Notes: a model not told the origin generated them from the sequence alone. A stretch of 64,000 nucleotides of DNA from Streptomyces caniscabiei (GCF_014930365.1 NZ_JABXWI010000004.1:186001-250000); one strand, 5' to 3'; counted from the first letter of the stretch, positions 8,333 to 17,013 are shown. Program-made: numbers and translations.

Positions 8333-9223
8333 TCACATCGCGAGGGGTCCGAGGTCGGCCGCGGTCCGGGCCAGTGCGCGGATGGTGGGGCTGTCGGCGG
8401 AGGTGCGCCAGGTGAGTGCCCATTCGAGGGTGGGGGCGTCGTGGAGGGGCAGGAAGACGATGCCGGGGGGCTTGTTGTAGCGGGCGGCGATGTCGCCGAG
8501 CGGGTGGACGCAGCGTCCGGCGGCGACCAGGGAGAGGATCTCGTGGAACGTCCGCGCGGCGGGCCCGCGGGGGATGCGGCGGCCGAGCGGGGTACGGGTG
8601 GGGACCATGGAGGCGACCCAGTACTCGGGGGCTTCGGGACCGAGGTCGACGACGTGGTTGTCGGCGAGGTCCTCCAGGTACGCGCTGCCGCGTTCGACGA
8701 GCGGATGGTCGGCGGCCACGGCCAGGACGCGGCCTCCGGTGAGTACGGTGGGCCCGACGGTGAGGTCGGGTTCGGCGACGGGCAGCCACAGCACGTGCGC
8801 GTCGTGCTCTCCGCTGCGCAGCGCGGTGAAGGCGTCGGAGCCGTTGATCTCGCCGAACTGTATGTCGCAGCCGGGGTGACGAGCGCGGAACTCGTCGACG
8901 AGGGGCCGTAGTTCATGTCCGGCGTGGCCGAAGACGCCCAACCGCAGGCTACGGCCCGCGCCTTGGCCGGCCTCCTGGGCGCGGGCGAGTCCTGCGTGGA
9001 GGAGGTCGAGGGCCTGCTGGAGATCCTCGCGGAGACGCCGGCCGACAGGAGTCAGGGCCACACGACGGCTGGTGCGGTCGAACAGCCTGACGCCGAGGCG
9101 GCGTTCCTGGCTGCCGATGGACTGGCTGACGCGGGCCTGGGACACATGGAGCCGCTCGGCGGTGCGGCCGAAGTGCAGTTCCTCGGCCAGCGTCAGGAAG
9201 ATCTCTATGTCGCGCAGCTCCAT
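8333..9223 (-). CDS. LysR family transcriptional regulator
   Basis: DNA-binding regulator of 296 residues. The N-terminal winged helix-turn-helix is complete (MELRDIEIFLTLAEELHFGR, TAERLHVSQARVSQSIGSQE). The periplasmic-binding-like effector domain starts near residue 90 (RSLRLGVFGHAGHELRPLVDEF). The start at 9223 has GGGAG seven bases upstream; the open frame runs further upstream but only as a shadow of the divergent gene. It is transcribed away from a SnoaL-like/NmrA gene pair. An inverted repeat over its own start region suggests autoregulation and control of the pair. Confidence 0.9.
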   Translation of the reverse strand: MELRDIEIFLTLAEELHFGRTAERLHVSQARVSQSIGSQERRLGVRLFDRTSRRVALTPVGRRLREDLQQALDLLHAGLARAQEAGQGAGRSLRLGVFGHAGHELRPLVDEFRARHPGCDIQFGEINGSDAFTALRSGEHDAHVLWLPVAEPDLTVGPTVLTGGRVLAVAADHPLVERGSAYLEDLADNHVVDLGPEAPEYWVASMVPTRTPLGRRIPRGPAARTFHEILSLVAAGRCVHPLGDIAARYNKPPGIVFLPLHDAPTLEWALTWRTSADSPTIRALARTAADLGPLAM

Positions 9224-9224
9224 A

Positions 9225-9242
9225 CATAACTCCCGCGTTATG
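9225..9242. promoter_or_regulatory. Inverted repeat at LysR start, likely operator
   Basis: CATAAC-N6-GTTATG, a perfect six-base-arm repeat directly upstream of the LysR start codon, overlapping its ribosome site. It is AT-rich compared with the surroundings and of the T-N11-A-like size expected for LysR sites. It probably mediates autorepression and control of the divergent 9359 operon. Confidence 0.55.
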
Positions 9243-9358
9243 GATAGCCCAACGGACTCTACATTGTTCCGCCGCTGACCTGCGCCGATGCTGGACACAT
9301 CACCCAGCGGGCAGGCAGCGGACGCCTGACCGACACATCGATGAGGCAGGGACGTGCG

Positions 9359-9874
9359 ATGAGCGATATACGGGCCGTCGTCGATCGTTTCGAGATCGGA
9401 CAGCTGTGCGCCGAGGTCACCGACGCCGTGATGATGCGCGACTTCGACCGCGTGGCCTCGCTGTTCACGCCCGATGGTGTCATGCGATGGCCGCACATCG
9501 ACAGGGAGTTCGTCGGCCGCGAGGCGATCCGCGCGGGGATCGAATGGGGGCAGGGGCTGTGGGAGTTCTTCGTACAGAACGTCCACCCCGGCGTCGTCCG
9601 GCTCGACGGCGACCTCGCGACCGGACGGGTCCACGTCCAGGAGTTCGGCCGGCTGCGCAACGGCAGCTCGCACCTGAACTACGCGCTGTATCACGACAGT
9701 TACGAGCGAACCGCCGACGGCTGGAGGTTCAGCGAACGCGTCTACGAGGTCAGGTACGCCGACTCCGCCCCGCTCACCGGCTCACCGGCTCACCGCCCTC
9801 GCCACGTGCCTGCGCCCGCGCCGCGTGCCTCCGCCCTCCAGATCGACCCGACCCAGCATCAAGCGAAGGAGTAA
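9359..9874 (+). CDS. SnoaL-like / NTF2-superfamily protein
   Basis: Protein of 171 residues with the nuclear transport factor 2-like alpha+beta barrel. Signatures include VVDRFEIGQLCAEVTDAVMMRDFDRVASLFTPDGVMRWPH in the first 50 residues, VGREAIRAGIEWGQG, and a C-terminal strand pattern ALYHDSYERTADGWRFSERVY. Such proteins act as small hydrolases, isomerases or ligand binders; no catalytic residue can be assigned. The start at 9359 (MSDIRA) is preferred over 9341. It is followed five bases later by the NmrA-type gene, forming a two-gene operon facing the LysR regulator. The last 30 residues are Pro/Ala-rich and probably disordered. Confidence 0.75.
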   Translation: MSDIRAVVDRFEIGQLCAEVTDAVMMRDFDRVASLFTPDGVMRWPHIDREFVGREAIRAGIEWGQGLWEFFVQNVHPGVVRLDGDLATGRVHVQEFGRLRNGSSHLNYALYHDSYERTADGWRFSERVYEVRYADSAPLTGSPAHRPRHVPAPAPRASALQIDPTQHQAKE

Positions 9875-9879
9875 GTGTC

Positions 9880-10722
9880 ATGTTCATGATTACTGGAGCC
9901 AATGGTGTCGTAGGGCGCGCGGTGATGAAGCAGTTGCTGCGGGAGAGCGCGCCCGTCACCGGGGTCACGCGCGGCTCCGGATCTGCCGCGATGCCGGAAG
10001 GCGTACGGGCCGTCAGGGGCGACCTGTTCCACCCGCAGTGGATCGAGGCGGCGCTGGAGGGAGTGGAGGCTCTGCAGATCAGCCCGCGCGCCACCGGCCC
10101 GGGACTCGGCGAACTCCTGCGACTCGCCGCCGGGCAAGGCGTACGGCGTGTCGTGCTGCTGTCGGCCACGACCGTGGAACACCCGGCGGGGGAAGCCCGG
10201 TTCGCCGCGCAGTTCCAGCACGCCGAGGACCTCGTCCGCGGCTCCGGCCTGGACTGGACGGTCCTGCGCCTGGCCGACTTCGCGGCCAACGCGCTGGCCT
10301 GGGCGCCGCAGATCAGGTCCGGTGGCGTGGTGCGCGGCGCCTACGGCCGAGCCACCACCTCCCCCATCCACGAAGCCGACATCGCGGCGGTCGCCGCACG
10401 CGCCCTCCGCGGCAGCCTTCCCCCGGGGTCGACCCACACGCTGACCGGCCCGCAGCCACTGGACCAGGTGGCGAAGGTGCGCCTCATCGGCGCCGCCCTC
10501 GGCAGGACGCTGACCTTCCAGGAGCTACCGCCGGAGCACGTCCGCAAGGGCATGCTCGCGCAGGGGCTGCCTGAGGAGGTGCCCGACCGCCTGCTCGGCT
10601 CACTGGCCGACTACGCCCACCGTCCGGGGCCCACCACGAGCACCGTGGCAGACCTGCTGGGCCGCCCCGCCCGCACCTTCGCCGACTGGGCCCACGACAA
10701 CGCCACCGCGTTCGACGGCTGA
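9880..10722 (+). CDS. NmrA-like NAD(P)-binding protein
   Basis: Atypical SDR of the NmrA/NAD(P)H-azoreductase-like group, 280 residues. The dinucleotide site is MFMITGANGVVGRAVMKQLL at the very N-terminus. Further family features are VRAVRGDLFHP, VEALQISPRA, GVRRVVLLSATTVEHP and DWTVLRLADFAANAL. It lacks the YxxxK pair, as usual for NmrA-like proteins, so it may be a redox sensor or a quinone/azo reductase-like enzyme. The start at 9880 has AAGGAG nine bases upstream, overlapping the stop of the SnoaL-like gene, with which it forms an operon probably controlled by the divergent LysR. Confidence 0.82.
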   Translation: MFMITGANGVVGRAVMKQLLRESAPVTGVTRGSGSAAMPEGVRAVRGDLFHPQWIEAALEGVEALQISPRATGPGLGELLRLAAGQGVRRVVLLSATTVEHPAGEARFAAQFQHAEDLVRGSGLDWTVLRLADFAANALAWAPQIRSGGVVRGAYGRATTSPIHEADIAAVAARALRGSLPPGSTHTLTGPQPLDQVAKVRLIGAALGRTLTFQELPPEHVRKGMLAQGLPEEVPDRLLGSLADYAHRPGPTTSTVADLLGRPARTFADWAHDNATAFDG

Positions 10723-10754
10723 CCACGGCCGCCGTTCTCCACGGCCGGAGCGAA

Positions 10755-10770
10755 GGGGCGACCGCGCCCC
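10755..10770 (+). terminator. Terminator-like hairpin after NmrA operon
   Basis: GGGGCG-ACCG-CGCCCC, a six-base-pair GC stem with a four-base loop 33 bases after the stop. No T tract follows, which is common in Streptomyces. Confidence 0.45.
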
Positions 10771-10779
10771 GGTCGGCCC

Positions 10780-10818
10780 GGTGAGTAGACCAGGTGAGCA
10801 GACCCGGTGAGCGGGGAC
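10780..10818. repeat. Three imperfect 13-bp tandem units
   Basis: The units GGTGAGTAGACCA, GGTGAGCAGACCC and GGTGAGCGGGGAC follow each other upstream of the first peptidase gene. The function is unknown; they could be slippage products or a regulatory array. Confidence 0.6.
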
Positions 10819-10991
10819 GACCCCCGGTCGCCGGGTCCGAGGTGGAGCTACTCCAAGTGGCGGCGGCAAGTGGTGGGCGCTCCTGCCCAAAAGCAGGCTG
10901 GCGTACGCGCCTGCCCGGCCGTGTGGTGGGGCGCAGCCACGCCCACCGTCCCCCGCCCGAAGGGCCAGGGATGCCAGAGAGACGAGATCAC

Positions 10992-12680
10992 ATGGCCGAA
11001 CAGGACATCGGTCCCGAGCCCCTGCCCTCCCAGCACGGACCCGGAGTCAAGACCGCAGCCGCAGCTGCAGCCAAGACGCTCACACGGGGCCGGGCTCGCC
11101 ACCTCCACCCACCTCATCCACGCGATGCACGCCGCCCCCGCCCCAGCAGGACGGCGCGTACGAAGGCGGCGCTTCTCGCCGCCTGTCTGGGTGTCCTCGG
11201 CGCGATCGGGGCCGTACCGAGCAGCGCCCAGTCGCAGCCCGCCGACGGAACGCCGCCGAGGCATCCGGCGCGGTTCGTGCCGGGCCCCTGCCCCACGACG
11301 CCCGATCCGGTACCCGGCCGCTGCGGCTTGCTTGAGGTCCCCGAGAACCGTGAGCACCCCACGGGACGGACCATCCGACTGGCCGTCGCCATCATCCCGG
11401 CGGCGACGCGGACGAGGGCCGCGGACCCCGTGGTGTTCATGGAGGGCGGCCCCGGCGGAGACGCGTTCGGAGCGATCCCCTTCCTGATCGCCTCCGAGGT
11501 GAACCGCGACCGCGATCTCATCGTCATGGCCCAGCGCGGCGCCCTCCACTCCCAGCCGAACCTCGCCTGCCCGGAGATGGACCGGTTCAACGCGACCGCC
11601 GTCGGCCTGCCCTACGACGCGCCGTCCACCGGACGAGGCCTGGTCCGCGCGGCGAAACAGTGCCGGGACCGCCTGACGGCCGAGGGGAACGACCTCTCGG
11701 CGTACAACACCACGGAGAACGCCGCCGACTTCGCCGCGCTCCGCCAGGCGCTCGGCATCAGGAAGTGGAACGTCTACGGCTACTCGTACGGCACCGACCT
11801 GGGCCTCACCTATCTGCGCCGGCACCCCCAGGGCATCCGCTCGCTGGCGATCGACTCGGTCGTGCCGCCACAGATCGTGAGCCTGCCGTGGGCCTGGGAC
11901 AGCGCCCAGGAGGGGATCGACGCGATCTTCGCCGCGTGCGAGGCGCAGCCCGCCTGCAAGTCCCGCTACCCGGACCTCTCCCGCACGCTCACGGAGCAGG
12001 TGCGGCGGCTGGAGGCGAACCCCCTGAGGCTGACCGTGCCGCCGCCCGGTGGCGGAACCCCGGTACGGGTCGTCCTCGACGGGGGCACGCTGGTGAACCT
12101 GCTGGTCGCCAACGGCCAGCTGGTGCCGTCCGTCGACGTCCCGGCGGCGCTCTACGAACTCGCAGCCGGCGATCCGGAGCGCCTCGCCCGGGCCCAGGCC
12201 GCAGGCGCGACGCCCGCCGTCGGGGAGTTCGCCCACGGGCTGACGCACTCCGTGGCCTGCGCCGAGTGGGTCCCGGGCTTCTCCGAGCGCGACGTGCTGG
12301 CAGCCGGACGCCGGGCCTTCCCCGGGTGGCCGGACTCGGTGCTGGCCCACGCCCCGCAGCTTCCCTTCGAGCACGACCTGTGCCGCGTCTGGAACGTCCC
12401 GGACCGCACCGCGGTCCAGCGCGTGGCCACCCACAGCAAGGTGCCCGCACTCATCATCACCGGCACCTTCGACGCGAAGACCGGGGCGAGTTGGGGGCCG
12501 TACGCCGGCCGTACGCTGCCGCGCTCGACCGCCGTCGTGATCCCCGGAATCACCCACTGGGTGGTGCCGCAGAACCCCTGCGCCGCGTCGGTCCTGCTCT
12601 CGTTCCTCGCCCGGCCGACCGCGCCCGACACCGGATGTGTGCCGGGGGTCGAACCCAAGCCGTTCACCATCATCCCCTGA
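10992..12680 (+). CDS. Secreted S33-type tripeptidyl aminopeptidase-like hydrolase
   Basis: Alpha/beta hydrolase of about 562 residues, close to the Streptomyces secreted tripeptidyl aminopeptidase family (SlpD/SlpE/TAP type). The catalytic triad is visible: Ser in GYSYGT (about S265), Asp in GTFDAKTG (about D494) and His in GITHWVV (about H522). The oxyanion region VVFMEGGPGGDAF comes earlier. The N-terminus is long and basic, with the hydrophobic export segment only at about 57-75 (AALLAACLGVLGAIGAVPSSAQ). The ATG at 10992 is the last start codon before that segment, so the long n-region appears genuine. It lies 12 bases before a paralogue. It probably removes N-terminal peptides outside the cell. 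Confidence 0.82.
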   Translation: MAEQDIGPEPLPSQHGPGVKTAAAAAAKTLTRGRARHLHPPHPRDARRPRPSRTARTKAALLAACLGVLGAIGAVPSSAQSQPADGTPPRHPARFVPGPCPTTPDPVPGRCGLLEVPENREHPTGRTIRLAVAIIPAATRTRAADPVVFMEGGPGGDAFGAIPFLIASEVNRDRDLIVMAQRGALHSQPNLACPEMDRFNATAVGLPYDAPSTGRGLVRAAKQCRDRLTAEGNDLSAYNTTENAADFAALRQALGIRKWNVYGYSYGTDLGLTYLRRHPQGIRSLAIDSVVPPQIVSLPWAWDSAQEGIDAIFAACEAQPACKSRYPDLSRTLTEQVRRLEANPLRLTVPPPGGGTPVRVVLDGGTLVNLLVANGQLVPSVDVPAALYELAAGDPERLARAQAAGATPAVGEFAHGLTHSVACAEWVPGFSERDVLAAGRRAFPGWPDSVLAHAPQLPFEHDLCRVWNVPDRTAVQRVATHSKVPALIITGTFDAKTGASWGPYAGRTLPRSTAVVIPGITHWVVPQNPCAASVLLSFLARPTAPDTGCVPGVEPKPFTIIP

Positions 12681-12692
12681 CCGGAGTACGCA

Positions 12693-14441
12693 ATGTCCCC
12701 TGGTACGACCCGTGGTACGACCCCCGGCCGACGCCCCGCGCGACGGCTCCCGGCAACGCTGGCCGCAGCCACGGCCGGCACCCTCCTCGTCGGCCTCGCC
12801 GCGCTGCCCGTACACGCCGAGCCCGCCCCCGCCGAGTCCGGCACCGACCGCCCGATCGGCACGGTCGCCCGTACGGTGGGCGACGCCCGCTTCGAACCGG
12901 GCCCCTGCCCGAGGACGGCGGACCCGATCCCCGATCTCGCGCGCGCTCGCTGCGGCACCCTCACCGTGCCCGAGAAGCGCCCGGCGGCCGAGAACCCCGA
13001 ACAGCCCAAGGGGCCAGACGATGTGAAGGGGCCGAAGGGGCCCAGGGAGCCCAAACGGCCGGACGAGCCCCAGCGGCCCATGGGGCCCAGGGGCCATGAC
13101 GAACTCACGCGCATGCGCACACGTACGCGCACGATCACCCTCGCTGTCGCGATCATGCCCGCGCGGAGCAGCCGCCCCGCGCCCGACCCCATCGTGTGGC
13201 TCGCCGGCGGCCCCGGCGACGACGCGGTCTCCGAGATCCCGATGGCGCTCGCCGGCAACCTGAACCGCGACCGCGACGTGATCTTCATGTCCCAGCGCGG
13301 CACGTACTCGGCCGACCCGGAACTCACCTGCCCGAACATCGACCGGTTCAACGCACGCGCCCTCGGCCTGGTCTCCAACGCGCCGTCCACCGGACGCCTG
13401 CACGTCGAGGCGACCCGCGCCTGCCGCGACAGCGTGGACGCCGAGGGCGCCGACCGCAGCGCCTACAACGACATCGAGAGCGCGGCCGACTACGACGCCC
13501 TGCGCAGGACGCTGGGCGTCAGGAAGTGGAACGTCTTCGGGATCTCCTACGGCACCCACCTGGCGCTCAACTACATGCGCCTGCACCCGAAGGGCATCCG
13601 CTCGGTCGGCATCGACGGCATCCTCCCGCCGTCCATCGCCGGCGGCGCGGTCACCTGGAAGGCCGCTCGGGAAGGTTTCGACGGCCTGTTCGAGGCCTGC
13701 GAGGAGCAGCCCGACTGCGCCACCCGCTACCCGGACCTGAAGGCCACGTTCCTCCGCCTCGTCAGTGAGCTGGAGGCGGACCCGATCACCACCACGGTCA
13801 CGGTCCCGGTCCACCCGGAGCCGGTGAAGGTCGTGCTGGACGGCGCCAACCTGGTCACCTGGCTGACCTCGGCCACCCATGTGGCGGCCGGGGTGCCACG
13901 ATCCGTCGACGAGCTGGCCCACGGCAACCCGCAGCGGATCGCCGAGCAGCTCGCGGGCGGCAAGTACAGCCCGCAGGCCATCGGACGGATCGCCCACGGA
14001 CTGGTCTACGGCATCTTCTGCAGCCAGTGGACGCCGTACGAGAGCCGGGCCGACATCATCCGGGGCGGGCGCCGCGCGTTCCCGTCGTTCCCCCGGTCGA
14101 TGCTGGCCAACGCGCCGCAACTCGCCTGGCTCCACGACGACTGCCGTGCCTGGGACGTGCCGCCCGCGCCCTCGTCGGTCCGGGACGTGACCCGCAGCGA
14201 CATCCCCACCCTCGCCCTGTCCGGCGGGTTCGACGCCCAGACGGCGCCGAGCAACGGGGCGTACGTCGCCCGTACGCTGAGCCGCTCCACCGTCGTCACG
14301 GTCCCCTACGTCGCCCACGTCGTCTTCGCCGACTCGGCCTGCGCGCAGACGATCACGACGTCGTTCTTCGCCCGCCCGACCGCGCCGGACACCGGTTGCC
14401 TGGCAGGACTCCAGCCGCCGCGGTTCGAGATCGCACCCTAG
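12693..14441 (+). CDS. Second secreted S33-type peptidase, with Pro/Gly insertion
   Basis: Paralogue of the preceding gene, 582 residues. A short signal peptide (RRLPATLAAATAGTLLVGLAALPVHAEP) precedes the catalytic domain. The triad is Ser in GISYGT (about S285), Asp in GGFDAQT (about D514) and His in YVAHVVF (about H542). Conserved blocks are shared with its neighbour, e.g. PSTGR, RKWNVFG, FFARPTAPDTGC. Between the conserved VPEKR and TLAVAIM it has an extra stretch of about 40 residues rich in Pro, Lys, Gly and Glu (PKGPDDVKGPKGPREPKRPD). The paralogue is continuous there (VPENREHPTGRTIRLAVAII). Twelve bases separate the two genes, so they form an operon produced by tandem duplication. Confidence 0.85.
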   Translation: MSPGTTRGTTPGRRPARRLPATLAAATAGTLLVGLAALPVHAEPAPAESGTDRPIGTVARTVGDARFEPGPCPRTADPIPDLARARCGTLTVPEKRPAAENPEQPKGPDDVKGPKGPREPKRPDEPQRPMGPRGHDELTRMRTRTRTITLAVAIMPARSSRPAPDPIVWLAGGPGDDAVSEIPMALAGNLNRDRDVIFMSQRGTYSADPELTCPNIDRFNARALGLVSNAPSTGRLHVEATRACRDSVDAEGADRSAYNDIESAADYDALRRTLGVRKWNVFGISYGTHLALNYMRLHPKGIRSVGIDGILPPSIAGGAVTWKAAREGFDGLFEACEEQPDCATRYPDLKATFLRLVSELEADPITTTVTVPVHPEPVKVVLDGANLVTWLTSATHVAAGVPRSVDELAHGNPQRIAEQLAGGKYSPQAIGRIAHGLVYGIFCSQWTPYESRADIIRGGRRAFPSFPRSMLANAPQLAWLHDDCRAWDVPPAPSSVRDVTRSDIPTLALSGGFDAQTAPSNGAYVARTLSRSTVVTVPYVAHVVFADSACAQTITTSFFARPTAPDTGCLAGLQPPRFEIAP

Positions 14442-14494
14442 GAAGTGGGACCGCTCGCCGTGGCCGACGTGCTCCGGCTCGCCGAGCGTTCGCC

Positions 14495-15166
14495 CTACGG
14501 CCTGCTTCCGGTCGGTCCGCCAGGCCAGTACGGGTTCGGCATGCCGTCGTCGTTCATGTGTGCCCGCCGCCAGATCTCCTTCCAGCTGTACGGGGTGTCG
14601 GGCACGAGCCGGTGCGGCTGTCCGCACGGACACGGCGCCGGAGCCCACGCGCACCGGCCGCACAGCTCGACCCACCCGTGCCCCGTCGAGTGCGGCTCCG
14701 GCGGTCCCTCGTCACCGCACGCCGGACAGCCGGGCAACTCGACGCCGTCCAGCAGCGCGTTCTGCCGCCGGACGTACTCGGGCAGTCGCAGCGACGGGTG
14801 GCGGAAGGGGGCGTCGTACCAGGCACGCTCCGACCCGTCCCACCAGCTCCGCAGCCACCACGGGCGCGGGTCCGGCACGGCCCGCCGCCCGCCCCGCTTC
14901 TCCGCCCGGCGGCGCGCCGCGTAACGCTCCGCCCGCGCGAGCCACAGCACCCGCGCCTCGTGCAGCTCCTCCACCGCCCGCACCAGCGCCTCCGGATCGG
15001 CCTCCAGCCGCCGGGGAACAGCGGCGCTGAGCGTGAGGTGGTGGTACGTCGCCCGCAGACCGTAGGGCGCGAAGACGGTGAGGCAGGTACGCAGCGCGCT
15101 GTGCCGCCGCTGGAGCGGGAGCCGCCCGTCATGCACCCGCGCCCGCTGCGTCAGAAAGCTGGTCAC
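14495..15166 (-). CDS. Unknown protein with cysteine-rich C-terminal cluster
   Basis: Hypothetical protein of 223 residues, GTG start overlapping the upstream gene's stop (GTGA), so translation is coupled. The N-terminal half is Arg/Ala-rich and helical (ALVRAVEELHEARVLWLARAERYAARRRAEKR) and may form a coiled coil. The C-terminal half carries a probable zinc-binding set of cysteines: CPACGDE near 155, then CGRCAW and CPCGQPH near 180-192. Aromatic stretches (PWWLRSWWDGSERAWY) lie between. I do not recognise the family. Pairing with the gene upstream suggests a joint function. It converges with the peptidase operon, leaving 53 bases. Confidence 0.6.
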   Translation of the reverse strand: MTSFLTQRARVHDGRLPLQRRHSALRTCLTVFAPYGLRATYHHLTLSAAVPRRLEADPEALVRAVEELHEARVLWLARAERYAARRRAEKRGGRRAVPDPRPWWLRSWWDGSERAWYDAPFRHPSLRLPEYVRRQNALLDGVELPGCPACGDEGPPEPHSTGHGWVELCGRCAWAPAPCPCGQPHRLVPDTPYSWKEIWRRAHMNDDGMPNPYWPGGPTGSRP

Positions 15167-15852
15167 GCTCCGCACCCCAGATCCAGGTCGATGTCCAGGT
15201 CGAGGTCCGAGTGCGGGCCCGAGTCCAGGTCCGCGTGCAGGCCCAAGGACCGGGCCAGGGCCGCGGTGACGGCGGCGGCGTGGGCCGGCAGGTGTTCCTC
15301 GGCCCAGTCTCCGGCGAGGCCGAGAAAGTCCCGCAGGTCCTGCTGAGCACCTGTGACGAGCGCGCGGACGTCGTCCACCGGCAGTTCGATCACCGGACTG
15401 CCGTCCTTCGCATCGGCGTCGAAAGTCAACCGGACGGTGTCTCCGACTCGTTCGGCCGCCGAGGACGGATCGTGGCCGAAGCCGGAGAACCCGCTGCCGT
15501 CGAGCACCTCCAGCCAGTCCCGCCAGGTCTCCAGGCCGCTGCAGCAGCCCGGCTCGACGTGGACGGTGCCGGTGGCCCGGTCGGTGACCCGGAAGCCGCC
15601 TGCCGCGTGAAGGTCGGGCATGGTCAACAGGCCGTGCAGGAAAGCGCCGAGCGGGTCGGTGGGGCACGGGCCGTGCTCCTCCTCCGGCTCGAAGTCGTTG
15701 CAGTCCGCGATCCGCATCACCGCCGTGCCGACCTGCGCCGGAGTCAGCCTCCCGTCCAGTACGAGGTGGTCGTAGGACTCGTGCTCGCTCACCGGCCAGA
15801 GCGCGAAGTCGTCGTCGCGGGCGACGATCTCCAGAACGGGCTGCATCACCAT
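15163..15852 (-). CDS. Unknown protein coupled to cysteine-rich partner
   Basis: Hypothetical soluble protein of about 229 residues. The central region holds CNDFEPEEEHGPCPTDPLG and EPGCCSGLETWRDWLEVLDG, a recognisable but unnamed pattern. The C-terminus ends in an acidic alternating tail (DLDSGPHSDLDLDIDLDLG) encoded by a short degenerate DNA repeat. The start at 15852 is the best guess: three start codons lie in a row (15852, 15849, 15846) without a strong ribosome site. It overlaps the downstream gene by four bases. The function is unknown. Confidence 0.55.
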   Translation of the reverse strand: MVMQPVLEIVARDDDFALWPVSEHESYDHLVLDGRLTPAQVGTAVMRIADCNDFEPEEEHGPCPTDPLGAFLHGLLTMPDLHAAGGFRVTDRATGTVHVEPGCCSGLETWRDWLEVLDGSGFSGFGHDPSSAAERVGDTVRLTFDADAKDGSPVIELPVDDVRALVTGAQQDLRDFLGLAGDWAEEHLPAHAAAVTAALARSLGLHADLDSGPHSDLDLDIDLDLGCGA

Positions 15853-16023
15853 CACACGGGGATGATGCCGGACCCGTCGCCGCACCACCACGGACTTTCC
15901 CTGCGGGCTCCGCCCGTGCCCCCGGCGAATCTCGATTTGCCGGACCGGCAACAACAGTGGCCGTTGCGGGAGGCAGTGGGTGACCGTGGGGTCATGACCG
16001 ACGACACCGCAGGAGGACCCACC

Positions 16024-16674
16024 GTGTTCGACTTCCCCTCGCCTGCCGGCGCGTACGCCGGCGACCCCGCGGTGCGGGCGGAGTGGGACGGCCGTTACGC
16101 CGACCGGCAGCAGCTCTGGAGCGGCCTCCCCAACGGCGCACTCGTGGCCGAGACCGCCTCGCTCACCCCCGGACGCGTCCTCGACGTGGGCTGCGGCGAG
16201 GGCGCGGACGCGCTCTGGCTCGCACGCCGCGGCTGGGACGTCACCGCGCTCGAGGTCTCGGGCGTGGCCCTGCGACGCGCGGCCGGACACGCGCACGACG
16301 CCGGCCTCACCGTCCACTGGGTGCACGCCGAACTCACCCGGGCCTCGCTCCCGCCGGCCTCCTTCGACCTGGTCTCCGCGCAGTACCCGGCCCTGCTGCG
16401 CACCCCCGACGCCGCCGCCGAACGCGCCCTGCTCGCCGCCGTCGCGCCCGGCGGCGTGCTGCTGCTCGTCCACCACGCCGGCATGCAGGACCAGCAGGCG
16501 AACGAGAGCGGCTTCGACCCGGCCGACTACGTCTGGCCCTCGATGGTCACCGAACTCCTCGACGACGACTGGGAGGTGGAGGTCGACGAGCAGCGGCCCC
16601 GCGTGGCACCGGAGGGCGGCGCCGGCGCGCACCACACCGACGACCTCGTGCTCCGCGTACGCCGCCTCCGCTGA
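16024..16674 (+). CDS. Class I SAM-dependent methyltransferase
   Basis: Methyltransferase of 216 residues. The SAM-binding motif I is RVLDVGCGEGADALWLARRG (about 50-69), followed by VTALEVSGVALRRAA, then the post-II region FDLVSAQYPALL and a strand VAPGGVLLLVHHAG. The GTG at 16024 is preferred: AGGAGG lies exactly seven bases upstream, whereas an ATG at 15994 lacks such a site. The WDGRYADRQQLWSG N-terminus matches tellurite-resistance/TehB-like small methyltransferases common in Streptomyces. The substrate is not determined. Confidence 0.82.
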   Translation: MFDFPSPAGAYAGDPAVRAEWDGRYADRQQLWSGLPNGALVAETASLTPGRVLDVGCGEGADALWLARRGWDVTALEVSGVALRRAAGHAHDAGLTVHWVHAELTRASLPPASFDLVSAQYPALLRTPDAAAERALLAAVAPGGVLLLVHHAGMQDQQANESGFDPADYVWPSMVTELLDDDWEVEVDEQRPRVAPEGGAGAHHTDDLVLRVRRLR

Positions 16675-17013
16675 GCCGGGCGTACGACGCACCGCACGCC
16701 GACGCCCATGCATGGGGCTCACTCTGGGTCCACTTCACATGCCGACGCGGTGAACTCCAGCCATGGGTGTAGTGGTTGTCGTCGTGTCCGGCGATGATTT
16801 CCTGCACGGCGGCGAGTTGGGCCTCGTCGCACTCCAGCCACCCTCTGACCGACACGTAGATGCCCATGGGCCCGCCCCGTCTCTCTCGTCCACGGCTCTG
16901 ATGTGCCCGGAGTGCCCTCGCCGGATTCGGCCCGGCGTTCCGTGCGGGTCCGGGTGCGGCGCCTGTGGCGAATGCGGTCGTCATGGCGCCGCGGTCCTGC
17001 GAAGGTTGGGGCC
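16675..17013. other. Intergenic region containing a truncated gene
   Basis: About 340 bases between the methyltransferase and the DinB-like gene. The only recognisable content is the truncated reading frame at 16730-16867 on the minus strand. The remainder presumably carries the promoter of the DinB gene, whose ribosome site GAAGG ends eight bases before its ATG. Confidence 0.45.
16730..16867 (-). pseudogene. 5' fragment of a small actinomycete protein gene
   Basis: From an ATG at 16867 the frame reads [20 protein letters not shown], then VQEIIAGHDDNHYTHGW and SSPRRHVKWTQ. After that it runs into low-quality sequence over the 3' end of the convergent methyltransferase gene. The N-terminus resembles a roughly 100-residue Streptomyces protein family whose members start MG(I/V)[12 protein letters not shown]. 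Here only the first 45 or so residues are present, so it looks truncated by a deletion. Family recall is from memory only. Confidence 0.5.

Noticed and set aside
10848..14675. 1275-codon open frame on the minus strand
   Set aside because: It is antisense to two well-supported secreted peptidases and arises from the GC-rich third position of the real genes. It has no ribosome site and no domain.
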